Source: Silicimonas sp.
GTDB taxonomy: Bacteria; Pseudomonadota; Alphaproteobacteria; Rhodobacterales; Rhodobacteraceae
Assembly (NCBI GenBank): GCA_013002465.1
Contig: JABDJO010000055.1
Location: 1 to 43,114 of the forward strand
Direction of reading: 5' to 3'
Length of the DNA stretch: 43,114 nucleotides
The notes beneath the pieces were generated by a model, which had not been told where the DNA came from, searched no databases, and saw only the letters and a program-made list of their open reading frames with translations. This document shows, piece by piece, positions 16,868 to 27,510 of the stretch. Position numbers and translations under genes: made by a program. Each line of letters starts with the position of its first letter. Position 1 is the stretch's first letter.

Positions 16868-19261
16868 TCAAGCGTTGCCGTAATTCCCCTTTACCCGCTG
16901 TTTGGTCGGGTCGAAATGGGGAAACGGCACAACGCGGGCCTTCAGGCGTTTTTGCTGACCGTCCAACTGGCCGATCTCAAGTTCGGTGCCATCTTCAGCA
17001 TGCGCCGTGGCCACGCGACCAAGGGCAATGACCTTGCCAAGGAACGGGGACTTCATGGCACTCGTGACCTCGCCCACCTGCGCCTTGCCCAGCCGGATGC
17101 AATCGCCCGGAGACGGGACAACACCGCCTTCGATGTCGAACCCGACCAGCTTGCGGTGCGGATGTTCCTTGCGTTCGACCAATGCAGCGCGCCCGATGAA
17201 ATCGTCGTCCTTCGACTTTAGCGGCACCGTAAACCCGATGCCGCCTTCGTAAGGATCGGTGGTATCGTCGAATTCGGAGCCGGCAAAGATCAACCCCGCC
17301 TCGATCCGCATCATGTCGAGCGCGGCAAGCCCAAGGGGTTTCAGTCCATATTCCTGCCCGGCGTCCCAAATTCGGTCGAACACCTCGACGGCATCCTTTG
17401 GATGACAAAAAACCTCGTAGCCCAATTCCCCTGAATACCCGGTGCGCGAAATCACCACCGAGGTGCCCGAGAAATCGTCGATGCGCGCAATGGTCAGCCG
17501 GAACCAGCCCAAATCCTCGACGGTCGGTTGCTGGGGCGGAGTCCAGAAAAGCTTCGACAGGATGTCACGCGAATGGCGTCCCTGGATGGCCACGTTGTGC
17601 AACTGATCGGTCGAAGGCCGCACCCAGGCGTTCAGCCCACGCTTTTCGGCCTGTTCCTTCAGCCACAACCCGCTGGTGTCGTTACCGCCGATCCAGCGGA
17701 AGTTCGTATCGCCCAGCCGGTAAACAGTGCCGTCATCGATCATGCCGCCGTGGTCATAGCACATGGCGGTATAGCTGACCTGCCCCACGCTCAGCTTTTT
17801 CATGTTGCGCGTTACGCAAGCCTGCAACAGTTCCTCGGCATCCGGGCCTGTGACCTCATACTTGCGCAAGGGTGACAGATCCATGATCGCCGCATTTTCG
17901 CGCACCGCCCAGTATTCGTCGATGGCCCCGAGGTTGGCGAAGGTGTTGGGCAGCCAATAACCGTTGTATTCGACAAAATCGCGGGTGTGTCGCGCAAAAC
18001 ACTCGTGAAACGCGGTTTCCTTGGTCTTTTCCACATCCGCCTCCGCAGATTTTCTATAGCCGATCGAGCGTTTGAAATCCTCGTCAGCCTTGTAGGTACG
18101 CACTTGAATGTCTGTGGGGTTCCAGCCGTTCGCCGGGTCCACGTCGCAGGGGCAGGCCGAGGACACACAGACCAGGTCCGACAACGCCCGCAAAAGCACG
18201 AAATCACCGGGCCGTGACCAGGGTTCGTCCATGCCAAGGGTGTTGGTGTCGTCCAGCATGGTATTGAAGAAAAAGTTGATCGCAGGCCAACCGCCGCGGG
18301 GGCGAACGTCGTATTTGGCCAGTTCGATGTTCATGTTGTCGGAACAATTGATGTGCCCGGGATAGCCAAGGTCTTCGTAATATCGCGCGGTGCAGGCCAG
18401 CCCGAAGGTGTCGTGACGCCCGCAGGTATCCTGCACAATCTCGACCAAAGGTTCTTGATCCACCGTCCAGTATTTCGAGAATATGCCGGGCGTCGGATAA
18501 AGGCTTCCCATCAGGCTGCGGGTGGTGGTCGGATCGATCTCACGCTCCAGCCCCTTGTCGAGTGCGCGGCGCGAAAACGCCTGAAAATCTGAACACTCGC
18601 GCCCTTTTACGTCCAGGATCTGGATGTACTCGCCCTTTTTGACCTCATAAGTCGTGGCATGGCCGGGCTGGATATTTGCATCGACCAATGGGTCGGCCAG
18701 GGGTTCAGGCGGCCCCAGATCCGCCTCGGCGTCCCCGGGATTGGCCCGGCGGATGTAAAGGATCAACTCGGTCGGGACGTTCTGGGCCTCGGGCGACATC
18801 GGGCCACCCGGTGCGGCACAGATCAACAGACCGTCGCATTCTGCCGAGAACTCCACATAATTGCCGGGCCGAGAATTTTCTACGAAAATTCTGACGCCGT
18901 CGCCGGTTTCGATATTGAACCCCGCCACCGCAAGCGCCTTCAGAACCCGAGCCCCCGAGGGCGACCCGTTGGCCAGCGTTTCGATGGTGCGCGTTGGTCG
19001 CCCATGCCCCTTCGTGCCGATCATCGCGGCATCAGACGACCGGTCGGGGGCGAAGAAGACCAACTCGCCTTCCTGCAGTCCCTCGCGGTCCTGCACGATG
19101 ATGTCGTCGCCCTTCCAGATCGGAACCGCGCGCGACCCACCACCCGGCACGGGGTGCCGCTCAACCCCATGGGGCAGGATTGGCAGGCCGGGCTGAATGA
19201 CGCCCTTGCGCTCCCAGGGGACCTCGAAAACGGGCCTCACATTCAGTGACTCCACGTTCAT
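16868..19261 (-). CDS. tdm: Trimethylamine N-oxide demethylase (DUF1989-GcvT fusion)
   Basis: Converts TMAO to dimethylamine and formaldehyde, with the C-terminal domain able to capture formaldehyde on tetrahydrofolate. The 797 residues fall into two parts. The N-terminal half is DUF1989, with metal-type Cys/His motifs ECSDF, DTCGRHD, INCSDN and SACPCDVDPANG. The C-terminal half is GcvT/aminomethyltransferase-like from about residue 430 (LPNTFANLGAIDEYWAVRE through ISRTGYSGELGYEVF and EGGIGFTVPLK). This two-domain architecture is the one described for Tdm of Methylocella silvestris and Ruegeria. The gene starts 2 bp after the permease stop, in the TMAO transporter operon. The assignment rests on architecture and context and is strong. 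Confidence 0.9.
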   Translation of the reverse strand: MNVESLNVRPVFEVPWERKGVIQPGLPILPHGVERHPVPGGGSRAVPIWKGDDIIVQDREGLQEGELVFFAPDRSSDAAMIGTKGHGRPTRTIETLANGSPSGARVLKALAVAGFNIETGDGVRIFVENSRPGNYVEFSAECDGLLICAAPGGPMSPEAQNVPTELILYIRRANPGDAEADLGPPEPLADPLVDANIQPGHATTYEVKKGEYIQILDVKGRECSDFQAFSRRALDKGLEREIDPTTTRSLMGSLYPTPGIFSKYWTVDQEPLVEIVQDTCGRHDTFGLACTARYYEDLGYPGHINCSDNMNIELAKYDVRPRGGWPAINFFFNTMLDDTNTLGMDEPWSRPGDFVLLRALSDLVCVSSACPCDVDPANGWNPTDIQVRTYKADEDFKRSIGYRKSAEADVEKTKETAFHECFARHTRDFVEYNGYWLPNTFANLGAIDEYWAVRENAAIMDLSPLRKYEVTGPDAEELLQACVTRNMKKLSVGQVSYTAMCYDHGGMIDDGTVYRLGDTNFRWIGGNDTSGLWLKEQAEKRGLNAWVRPSTDQLHNVAIQGRHSRDILSKLFWTPPQQPTVEDLGWFRLTIARIDDFSGTSVVISRTGYSGELGYEVFCHPKDAVEVFDRIWDAGQEYGLKPLGLAALDMMRIEAGLIFAGSEFDDTTDPYEGGIGFTVPLKSKDDDFIGRAALVERKEHPHRKLVGFDIEGGVVPSPGDCIRLGKAQVGEVTSAMKSPFLGKVIALGRVATAHAEDGTELEIGQLDGQQKRLKARVVPFPHFDPTKQRVKGNYGNA

Positions 19262-19263
19262 CG

Positions 19264-21252
19264 TCAGTCCAGCCCTAGGGATTTCTTGCGTTTCTCGGCC
19301 CAGGCCATGATCGTCAGATCAAAGGTCAGCGCCATCAATGCGACGTTCATCCCAAGGACGATGTTCTTGCCCAACTCGGTTCCCGCAAGCGTGCGCTGCA
19401 ATTCCTGGCCAAGGTCTTGCGTGCCGATGAAGGCCGCGATGATCACCATGAAGAAGGCAAACATGATCGCCTGGTTGAAACCAACGGCCATGGTCGGCAG
19501 AGCAATCGGCAGTTGCACCGACCAAAGCTTCTGACGCCGGGTTGCGCCCGCCATGTCTGCCGCCTCGGTGATTTCCAGGGGCACGGTTCTCAGACCCTCG
19601 ATGGTGTAGCGCGTCAATGGCACGGTGGTGAAGATCACGATGGCAAAGACAACGGCCACGTCGTTGACCCCAAAGAGCATGATCGCCGGGATCAGATAGA
19701 TGAAACTGGGGAAGGTTTGCGCCGTGTCACAGGCAAGAAGGATGCGCTTGGCCCAAACTTCGTTGCGTGCAGCGACGATGCCCATCGGGATCCCGATGAG
19801 CATCGAAATGATGACCGCCGAGATCACGGTGTAAAGCGTGATGACCGAGCGATCCCACCACCCCGACAACGCCACGATGGTAAAGAAGATCGCCGCATAG
19901 ATCGCCGATTTTCGTCCGCCCAACCAGTAGGAAAAGCCGACGATCAACAGGATGAAAGCCGACGTCGGGATCCACAAAAGCGAATTTCGGAACGGAATCA
20001 GTACCTTGACGTTCAGGAACCACCGCAGCCACTCGGTTACGGCCCGCACGCCATCAAGTGCCAGGAAACCCTTGATCGCCGTGTCGATTTCCTTGCCTTT
20101 CGAGAACGACTGGCGGCGTCCGATCTCGGTAAAGACGTCAATGAATTGCGCCAGGATGTAGAACACGACGAATCCCGCTAGTCCGGCCAGCAGAAAGGCG
20201 TGTTCCTTCCACCAGGGCGTGCCTTTTTCGTGGTGTTCTGGCTGCTTGACGACCCAGGCTTTCGACAGCCGGTCCAGCATGATGGCGAACAACACGATTG
20301 TTACGCCGATCTCGAAGGACCGCCCCAGTTTGAAACTGCCCATCATCGCCAGAAGCTTGGCGCCAAGCCCGGGCATCCCGATAAAGGCGGTCAGAACCAC
20401 CATGGCCAGGCACAGCATGATCACCTGGTTCACGCCCACCAGAATCTCGGTCCGGGCCGAAGGCAGGTACACCTGCGTCAGCATCTGAAACCGGGAACTT
20501 CCCGACATCTTGCCAGCCTCGACAACCTCGGGGCTGACCTTTTTCAAGCCAAGGGTGGTCATCAGGATCATTGGCGGGATGGCGTAAATGATCGTCGCCA
20601 CTGCCCCCGCCGTCGGCCCGACCTTGAAGAAGATCACCGCCGGCAGAAGATAGGTGAAGAACGGCAGGGTCTGAAGAATGCTCAGGACTGGTTTGATCAC
20701 CACATCGACCCAAGTGTATTTCCAGGCCGCGATCCCCAGCAAAAGGCCAATGACAAAGGCCACCGGAGCGGCCACGACCAGGACCGACATGGTCTGCATG
20801 GCGATGTCCCACTGGCCGATCAGCGCCGTCCACAAGAAGGTTCCGCCCGCGAGAGCGGCCAGACGCCAACCGCCCAGGTAATACCCCAGCACGGTTCCGG
20901 CCGCGGCAATGGCGGTCCAGGGGATCGGCCCCAGATTTGGCCAGCGTCGCTTGCCGTAAAGCAGGTTGGCCGTGGCATCCAGCATGAACTCCAACGGTCC
21001 CTCGGCAATGAAACGCGTCAGATGGATCAGTCCCAGATCGTTTTGCACAAAAGCAAAAACCACATCCAATACTTCGGCGGTTGGCGGAATCCAGCTTTCC
21101 GGCAGTCGAACCAGCCAGGATGGCAAAACGCCGATGGCATGGGCAAGGATAAACACCACCGCCAGCCCCAGTATCGACAACAGCACGGGATCGCGGCCTT
21201 TACTCTCGCCCTCGTGGCTCAGATCCATCTCGCCTGCCGAACTGAGTGCCAT
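19264..21252 (-). CDS. tmoV: TMAO ABC transporter permease (tandem duplicated ProW-type domains)
   Basis: Inner-membrane permease of 662 residues made of two binding-protein-dependent transport modules in one chain. Each module has several hydrophobic helices and an EAA-type cytoplasmic loop: VVEAGKMSGSSRFQMLTQVYLPSA in the first, ITEAADMAGATRRQKLWSVQLPIA in the second. The fusion lets one polypeptide supply both transmembrane halves of a glycine-betaine-type (OpuA/ProW) transporter. Its ATG overlaps the ATPase stop by 1 bp (TGATG), so the two are translationally coupled; tdm follows after 2 bp. Use of tmoV for the permease follows the Ruegeria naming as remembered; the V/W letters could be swapped. 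Transport of TMAO is inferred from tdm/tmm linkage. Confidence 0.88.
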   Translation of the reverse strand: MALSSAGEMDLSHEGESKGRDPVLLSILGLAVVFILAHAIGVLPSWLVRLPESWIPPTAEVLDVVFAFVQNDLGLIHLTRFIAEGPLEFMLDATANLLYGKRRWPNLGPIPWTAIAAAGTVLGYYLGGWRLAALAGGTFLWTALIGQWDIAMQTMSVLVVAAPVAFVIGLLLGIAAWKYTWVDVVIKPVLSILQTLPFFTYLLPAVIFFKVGPTAGAVATIIYAIPPMILMTTLGLKKVSPEVVEAGKMSGSSRFQMLTQVYLPSARTEILVGVNQVIMLCLAMVVLTAFIGMPGLGAKLLAMMGSFKLGRSFEIGVTIVLFAIMLDRLSKAWVVKQPEHHEKGTPWWKEHAFLLAGLAGFVVFYILAQFIDVFTEIGRRQSFSKGKEIDTAIKGFLALDGVRAVTEWLRWFLNVKVLIPFRNSLLWIPTSAFILLIVGFSYWLGGRKSAIYAAIFFTIVALSGWWDRSVITLYTVISAVIISMLIGIPMGIVAARNEVWAKRILLACDTAQTFPSFIYLIPAIMLFGVNDVAVVFAIVIFTTVPLTRYTIEGLRTVPLEITEAADMAGATRRQKLWSVQLPIALPTMAVGFNQAIMFAFFMVIIAAFIGTQDLGQELQRTLAGTELGKNIVLGMNVALMALTFDLTIMAWAEKRKKSLGLD

Positions 21253-22271
21253 CAGTTCGCCCCCAAAAGCACGTCCAACGCTTCTTGCCGGTTCATGACA
21301 CCGATCAGATTACCGTTTTTGTCGGCGACGGGGAGCTCTTCGCGGGTGTCGTTCACCAGTTGACGCGCGAGTTGCAGAATGGTGTGCCCGGCACGAACGG
21401 CTTCGCCTTCGGGCGCGGAACCGTTCACCGGGTTGGCCAATACGCGGGCATGAACCACACGTGATTTCTCGATCTCTTCGGTGAATTTCGCCACATATTC
21501 CGTCGCCGGATGCAGCACGATCTGATCGGGCGTGTCGCATTGCTCGACCGCACCGTCTTTCATGATGGCGATCCGGTCGGCCAAACGCAATGCCTCGTCG
21601 AAATCGTGGGTGATGAAGACGATTGTCTTGCCCAGCAAGTCCTGCAGGCGCAGGAATTCATCCTGCATCTCGCGCCGGATCAGTGGATCGAGCGCCGAGA
21701 ACGGTTCATCCAGGAACCAAATGTCGGGTTCGATGGCAAGACTGCGGGCAATGCCAACACGCTGCTGCTGTCCACCCGACAATTCTCGCGGGAAATATTC
21801 CTCGCGCCCTTCAAGACCAACCAGGTTGATCACTTCCAACGCGCGTTTGCGGCGGTCGTGCTTGTCCTGTCCGCGCATTTCCAACGGGAATGCCACGTTG
21901 TCCAGAACCGTGCGGTGCGGCAACAGACCGAAGGATTGGAACACCATGCCCATCTTGTTACGCCGAAGCTCGATCAGGTCCTTTTCCTTCAGGGACATGA
22001 TGTCCTGGCCTTCGACCTCGATCGTGCCCCCGGTAATGTCGTGAAGGCGCGAGAAACACCGCACCAGCGTGGATTTCCCGGACCCTGACAATCCCATGAT
22101 CACCAGCATTTCGCCGCGGCTGACCTCAAGCGAAACGTCCTTCACGCCCGCGATATATCCATCGGCCCGGATTTCGTCGAATGTTCGCCCCTCGGGCATG
22201 GATTTCAGATAGTTGACCGGATCAGCTCCGAAAATCTTCCAGACATTTCGTGCTTTGATGACAGTGTCCAT
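21252..22271 (-). CDS. tmoW: TMAO ABC transporter ATP-binding protein (ProV-like, CBS domain)
   Basis: ATPase of 339 residues energising the quaternary-amine-type importer. Walker A is GLSGSGKST, the signature is LSGGQQQRVGIARSL, Walker B is IWFLDEPFSALDP, and the switch histidine is in VFITHDFDEAL. After about residue 275 there is a short CBS-like regulatory region (ELPVADKNGNLIGVMNRQEALDVLL), as in ProV/OpuAA proteins that sense ionic strength. Start is ATG at 22271. It follows tmoX across a 75-bp gap that contains a strong stem-loop, and its stop overlaps the permease start. Substrate inferred from operon partners. Confidence 0.9.
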   Translation of the reverse strand: MDTVIKARNVWKIFGADPVNYLKSMPEGRTFDEIRADGYIAGVKDVSLEVSRGEMLVIMGLSGSGKSTLVRCFSRLHDITGGTIEVEGQDIMSLKEKDLIELRRNKMGMVFQSFGLLPHRTVLDNVAFPLEMRGQDKHDRRKRALEVINLVGLEGREEYFPRELSGGQQQRVGIARSLAIEPDIWFLDEPFSALDPLIRREMQDEFLRLQDLLGKTIVFITHDFDEALRLADRIAIMKDGAVEQCDTPDQIVLHPATEYVAKFTEEIEKSRVVHARVLANPVNGSAPEGEAVRAGHTILQLARQLVNDTREELPVADKNGNLIGVMNRQEALDVLLGAN

Positions 22272-22292
22272 GACCTTGCCCCTTGAAGATTA

Positions 22293-22324
22293 CACCCGCC
22301 CCACATGGTCCTGTGGGGCGGGTG
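22293..22324. terminator. Strong stem-loop between tmoX and tmoW (attenuator or mRNA stabiliser)
   Basis: A perfect 13-bp stem (CACCCGCCCCACA paired with TGTGGGGCGGGTG) closes a 6-nt loop. On the transcribed minus strand the stem is followed by TAATCTTC rather than a run of T, so it is not a classic intrinsic terminator. Similar hairpins downstream of binding-protein genes protect the upstream message and lower expression of the ATPase and permease. That role is inferred here. Confidence 0.7.
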
Positions 22325-22346
22325 CCTTTGTCAAATCAATCCAGGC

Positions 22347-23387
<1,041 letters not shown>

Positions 23388-23487
23388 TCAGCACAGAGAA
23401 TTGATTGCCAATGACCCAAGATTTTAGAGGCAAAGCCCCTCGATCTGCGTTAGTCTGTGTCCGGATGTCGAAAACGGATGAAATACG

Positions 23488-24456
23488 GTGCTGAAAAGAC
23501 GGGTCAGCCTGCCTCCATTGGATTATTTCGTAGCCTTTGAAGCGGCCGCGAAGCTGGGCAGTTTTGCGCGCGCCTCTGACGAGATGCGCATTTCCGAAAC
23601 CGCCATCAGCCGCAAGGTCAGGCTATTGGAACAACACTATAATTTGCCCCTTTTCGTGCGCGGGCATCGCTCGATCACGCTCACTGAACAGGGGGCGGAG
23701 TTGCTTGTGTCGGTGCAGAAATCCCTGAAGATCCTGCGCGATGCCTCGCAGGACCTGCTGGAACGAGACGGATCAAGTACGGTGATCCTTGCGGCCACCA
23801 ATTCGGTCGCGGCCCTGTGGCTGATGCCGCGTCTTAGCATGTTCAGCCGTTCCAACGGGCGGGTTAAGATTAAACTTATGGCATCTGACAGCGACAGCGA
23901 GTGCCTGTCCGAAGCTATGGACCTGACCATTCTGCGGGGCGACGGGGACTGGCCCGGATTCGAGTCGCAGCTATTGTTCGGTGAAACGGTCTTTCCGGTC
24001 TGCGCACCCAGCTATCTGAGGACAAATCCGACGGCCGCCGACCTCGCATCCCTGCCCAACCTTGATCTGATCGAAGTCGACAGCGCCCACAGGGAGTGGA
24101 TGCGTTGGCGCACCTGGCTTGACCAAGAAGGTGTCTCGGATGTTCCCTCGGACAGGGGCAGCTATTTCAACACCTACCCTCTTGCCATCCAGGCGGCGGT
24201 TGACGGTCACGGGATTGCGCTTGGCTGGGGGCACCTTGTGGATCACCTGCTGGAATCCGGCGAACTGGTGCGGCCCCTCGGTGCCACCCAGGCACGCACA
24301 TCTTCCGGGTATTACCTGTTGAAAAGCAATAAAAAACCGCCGTTTCCGGAACAGGAAATCGTGGAGAACTGGTTACTGGGCCTTAGCGCGACCCGGGTGC
24401 GCTATGGCACCGGGTCCGAACCGCAAGAGGCCAACGGCCCGGCAACTCAGACCTGA
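23488..24456 (+). CDS. LysR-family transcriptional regulator (GcvA-like) within the TMAO module
   Basis: A 322-residue regulator. The N-terminal winged helix-turn-helix is in [41 protein letters not shown] (residues 9-49). The C-terminal periplasmic-binding-like effector domain is of the GcvA type. The start is GTG at 23488; the ATGs just upstream are out of frame. It reads away from tmoX and towards tmm, its last 10 bp overlapping the 3' end of tmm on the other strand. Position makes it the likely activator of tmoX-tdm and perhaps tmm, with TMA, TMAO or a product as effector. This is inference. Confidence 0.88.
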   Translation: MLKRRVSLPPLDYFVAFEAAAKLGSFARASDEMRISETAISRKVRLLEQHYNLPLFVRGHRSITLTEQGAELLVSVQKSLKILRDASQDLLERDGSSTVILAATNSVAALWLMPRLSMFSRSNGRVKIKLMASDSDSECLSEAMDLTILRGDGDWPGFESQLLFGETVFPVCAPSYLRTNPTAADLASLPNLDLIEVDSAHREWMRWRTWLDQEGVSDVPSDRGSYFNTYPLAIQAAVDGHGIALGWGHLVDHLLESGELVRPLGATQARTSSGYYLLKSNKKPPFPEQEIVENWLLGLSATRVRYGTGSEPQEANGPATQT

Positions 24457-25781
24457 AGATAGCTTTCCAGACTGTCGTCCAGGGCCTCCACCCAAGGGGT
24501 ATGGTGCGGCGGCGCGCGCTCGCCCGTTATCGGACTGACATAGCCGTGATCGCGGAAGCCCATGATCCCCTTCTTCTTGTGTTTCTTCCACTCATAGAAC
24601 GCCTGATTGGCGGCCTCGATATCGAAGGACGGATAATCGGTCTCGGCGATCAGTTCGCCCGTATAGGCCCCCTGATAGGCGATGCAGGCATAATCATCCT
24701 CTAGGGCGTCCTCATCAGCCTGACGTTCTTTCCAATCGGCCTCCATTGTTGCCGTGTCGGGCAGGGAAATCCGGCCCATGATCGCATCACGCACCCACCA
24801 GGCCTGGGCATCGAACATGTTGAAGGTGAACCACTGGTCCTGCATTCCAAGATAGAACAGATCCGCATTGCCGGTGAAAACGACCCCCTTGTAAAGATCG
24901 TTTGCCGCCAGCCGGTTGGCGGTCTTCAGCCGCAGGTCGTCCGGCAGGAACGGGAAGTGGTGCTTGTAGCCGGTGCAAAGGATGATCGCATCGACCGCTT
25001 TCGAAGTGCCATCCACGAAATGCGCCATCTTGCCGTCGACCCGCTCAAGCTTTGGCACCTCTTGCCAGTTCTCGGGCCAATCGTAGCCCATGGGGGCAGT
25101 TCGATGTGCCACGGTCACTGACTTGCAGCCGTACTTCCAGCATTGGGACCCGATGTCTTCGGCCGAATAGGACGTGCCGAGGATCAGGATATCCTTGCCC
25201 TCGAACTCGCGCGCATCGCGAAAATCGTGGGCGTGCATGATCCGTCCGTTGAAGGTCTCGAAGCCCGGGTAGTGGGGCACATTGGGAAAGCTGAAGTGTC
25301 CCGAGGCGACAATCACATGGTCAAAGACGCTCCGGTCTTCGGTATCGTCTTCACAGTCCCGGGCGGTGACTTCGAAACCGCCATCCACAGCGCGAACATC
25401 CCGCACCACGTGGTTGAATTTGATGTATTTTCTGACCCCGGCCATTTTCACCCGCCCTTCGATATAGTCAAACAGCACAGCGCGCGGCGGATAACTGGCA
25501 ATCGGCTTTCCGAAATGTTCGTCAAAGGTGTAATCGGCGAATTCCAACCCTTCCTTTGGGCCGTTCGACCACAGATAGCGATACATCGAGGCGTGACAGG
25601 GGTTGCAATGCTCATCGACGCCCGTGCGCCAGGAATACCGCCAAAGCCCGCCCCAGTCGGGCTGCTTCTCATAACACACGATATCGGGGATTTCGGCACC
25701 CTTTTCGGCCGCCGACTGAAAGGCCCGAAGTTGGGCCAGACCCGAGGGGCCAGCCCCAATGATGCAAATGCGTTTTGTCAT
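24447..25781 (-). CDS. tmm: Trimethylamine monooxygenase (flavin-containing monooxygenase)
   Basis: NADPH-dependent flavoprotein oxidising trimethylamine to TMAO. The 444 residues carry the FAD motif [13 protein letters not shown] (residues 5-17), the FMO fingerprint region [15 protein letters not shown], and the NADPH-binding [14 protein letters not shown] (about 195-208). The C-terminal [14 protein letters not shown] and [17 protein letters not shown] segments are as in bacterial Tmm enzymes. Its ATG overlaps the DUF1330 gene by 4 bp, so it sits at the end of the gmaS-mgs operon rather than with tmoX. Other FMOs are possible from sequence alone, but linkage to tdm, tmoX and gmaS makes Tmm very likely. 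Confidence 0.93.
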   Translation of the reverse strand: MTKRICIIGAGPSGLAQLRAFQSAAEKGAEIPDIVCYEKQPDWGGLWRYSWRTGVDEHCNPCHASMYRYLWSNGPKEGLEFADYTFDEHFGKPIASYPPRAVLFDYIEGRVKMAGVRKYIKFNHVVRDVRAVDGGFEVTARDCEDDTEDRSVFDHVIVASGHFSFPNVPHYPGFETFNGRIMHAHDFRDAREFEGKDILILGTSYSAEDIGSQCWKYGCKSVTVAHRTAPMGYDWPENWQEVPKLERVDGKMAHFVDGTSKAVDAIILCTGYKHHFPFLPDDLRLKTANRLAANDLYKGVVFTGNADLFYLGMQDQWFTFNMFDAQAWWVRDAIMGRISLPDTATMEADWKERQADEDALEDDYACIAYQGAYTGELIAETDYPSFDIEAANQAFYEWKKHKKKGIMGFRDHGYVSPITGERAPPHHTPWVEALDDSLESYLQV

Positions 25782-26071
25782 GAGACACCTTCCACGATTG
25801 TTTGAACGCTGGTCGAGGCGGACATTCTAAGTGCCTTGGCCTCTTTGTAATCCTTCGAGTGGTACCACTTGTCCGCCAGCTCATAGCTTGGAAAACGGAT
25901 CACCACGGTGCGGTCGCCGGGCGGCGTGCCTTCGTAACTGACCGACTTGCCACCGCGCACAATGAATTCGCCCCCGAATTTCCTGATGATCGGTTCCACA
26001 AGGGCGACGTACTTGGGATAGGTCTCGGGGTCCGTGACCTTGATCTGGGCTATGACATAGCCAGGCGGCAT
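25778..26071 (-). CDS. DUF1330 family small protein upstream of tmm
   Basis: A 97-residue ferredoxin-fold (dimeric alpha-beta barrel) protein. The DUF1330 pattern is visible in [20 protein letters not shown], then [16 protein letters not shown] and [22 protein letters not shown]. It starts at the ATG at 26071, sharing one base with the preceding stop (TGATG); the longer open frame to 26224 is only the antisense-frame extension. It overlaps tmm by 4 bp. Function unknown. Being coupled to a monooxygenase, it might be a small accessory or isomerase-like protein, but no catalytic residues can be assigned. Confidence 0.85.
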   Translation of the reverse strand: MPPGYVIAQIKVTDPETYPKYVALVEPIIRKFGGEFIVRGGKSVSYEGTPPGDRTVVIRFPSYELADKWYHSKDYKEAKALRMSASTSVQTIVEGVS

Positions 26072-26661
26072 CAGCGAAACGCCGGGTCCGAGGTGGACGC
26101 ATCCCAATCCGGCTCGAACCCCAGAACCTCGGTGCCAGGTGGCAGCGCCGGGTTGAAAAGCTTGTTGTGCGCCATCGTCGCCTGAAACAGCGGGTTGTGC
26201 TCGGCCAGCCGCCAGACCCGGCATGACAGATCGAAAACCTGGGCATAGGCATCAAACACCAACCGCACGCTTTCGGCCTCTCGGATGGTCGCGGCCCCCG
26301 GCGATGCGGGCGGAAAAGTCGCTGTCAGAATGTCTGAAAACTCGTTCGCCTTCTGATAATAGGTCGCCGAAAAGAAGGTGATCGCCTGCTCGCGCCGCTG
26401 TGCCGGATCGTTGGTCTTGGCAGCCATATGGGCCATTTCGGGCACCAGAGAATACCCCGGCGCCTTGTTCAAAACGGTGATGACATGGCCCATCGGCTCG
26501 TCTGCGCCCGGCAGGTAAAGCGCCGGGGTGATTGACTCATCCGGTCGCCCGGCCAGATCGCGCATGGCGGTCTGGCGCACACGGCACTGCCATTTCAGAA
26601 ATGCCAGCCGCAAGGGCGAACTGGAATGGGTTTGTCCCAGGGCGGCGCCAAGCGAGCTCAT
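26071..26661 (-). CDS. Uncharacterised protein in the methylamine/TMA operon
   Basis: A 196-residue, mostly helical, soluble-looking protein without signal peptide or membrane segment. I recognise no domain. Notable stretches are LRLAFLKWQCRVRQTAMRD near the start and a central TFFSATYYQKANEFSDILTA. A more ordered third part includes VFDLSCRVWRLAEHNPLF and ends GTEVLGFEPDWDA. It overlaps the nitrilase stop by 4 bp and hands over to DUF1330 by TGATG, so it is translated as part of the operon. Operon position points to a role in methylated-amine or nitrogen metabolism; nothing more can be said from the sequence. Confidence 0.75.
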   Translation of the reverse strand: MSSLGAALGQTHSSSPLRLAFLKWQCRVRQTAMRDLAGRPDESITPALYLPGADEPMGHVITVLNKAPGYSLVPEMAHMAAKTNDPAQRREQAITFFSATYYQKANEFSDILTATFPPASPGAATIREAESVRLVFDAYAQVFDLSCRVWRLAEHNPLFQATMAHNKLFNPALPPGTEVLGFEPDWDASTSDPAFR

Positions 26662-27509
26662 GCAACGTCTTTCTTCTGGCGGAATGTGGAAATCGTGTAA
26701 TCCCGCCCGTGGTTCAGGCTTGGGATACGGGCCGAAGTCGCCCCGACCAGATCAAGGTCAAGACTGGCATGGACCACGCCGGGCGCCGTCCCGCCATCGG
26801 CCAGCACAACACCCCAGGGGTCGACGATCAGCGAATGGCCATAGCTTTCACCACCGCCCGCCACCGGACCGACGGCACAGGCCGAGACGACAAAGCACGT
26901 GTTTTCGATGGCACGCGCACGGTTCAGGACATGCCAGTGCGCTTCTCCGGTGGTCCTGGTAAAGGCGGCAGGACAGGCCAGAACCTCGGCACCGGCCCGC
27001 GCGAGATCGCGGAACAGGCCGGGAAACCGCAAGTCATAGCAGATCACATGGCCGATGCTGCCAAGCGGCGTTTCAAAATTCGCGGCAACACTCCCTGGCT
27101 GCACACAATCGCTTTCGCGATAGACATGGCCCTCGTCCAGCGCCACATCGAACAGATGGATCTTGTCGTAATGCCCAAAGATCTCACCAGCGGCGTCGAT
27201 CATATAGCCCCGGTTGATGATCTTGCCGTCGGGTGCATCGACGGCAATCGACCCGATATTGACCCAGACCCGATGCTGTTTTGCAAAGTCGCGCAAGGCC
27301 GCCAGAACCTCGTGTCTGTCTTCGCGCGCCGAAGGCGGCACGACGCGTGGACCGTCGGTTGCCAGCCCGCCGCAATACTCGGGCAAAAACAGCATGTCTG
27401 CACCCGTATCGACCGCCTCTTTCGCCATTGGAATGGCTTCGTCGATCGCCTCGGCCATGGTTGCCATGGGCCGGGTCTGAAGACAGGCAATATCAAGCGT
27501 TCGCGCCAT
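26658..27509 (-). CDS. Carbon-nitrogen hydrolase (nitrilase superfamily)
   Basis: Amidase-type hydrolase of 283 residues with the nitrilase Glu-Lys-Cys triad: Glu in FLPEYCGG, Lys in GHYDKIHLFD and Cys in VICYDLRFPGL. Length and motifs match the Nit1/Nit2 omega-amidase-like branch. It lies between two unknown proteins downstream of mgsC. A plausible, unproven role is hydrolysis of an amide linked to the pathway, for example gamma-glutamylmethylamide, a glutamine analogue or a deaminated by-product (omega-amidase repair). Stop and start are tightly packed with both neighbours. Confidence 0.88.
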   Translation of the reverse strand: MARTLDIACLQTRPMATMAEAIDEAIPMAKEAVDTGADMLFLPEYCGGLATDGPRVVPPSAREDRHEVLAALRDFAKQHRVWVNIGSIAVDAPDGKIINRGYMIDAAGEIFGHYDKIHLFDVALDEGHVYRESDCVQPGSVAANFETPLGSIGHVICYDLRFPGLFRDLARAGAEVLACPAAFTRTTGEAHWHVLNRARAIENTCFVVSACAVGPVAGGGESYGHSLIVDPWGVVLADGGTAPGVVHASLDLDLVGATSARIPSLNHGRDYTISTFRQKKDVA

Positions 27510-27510
27510 A

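Noticed and set aside
26072-26224. N-terminal extension of the DUF1330 protein
   Set aside because: The extra residues are the other frame of the 196-residue gene; the domain begins exactly at the ATG at 26071.
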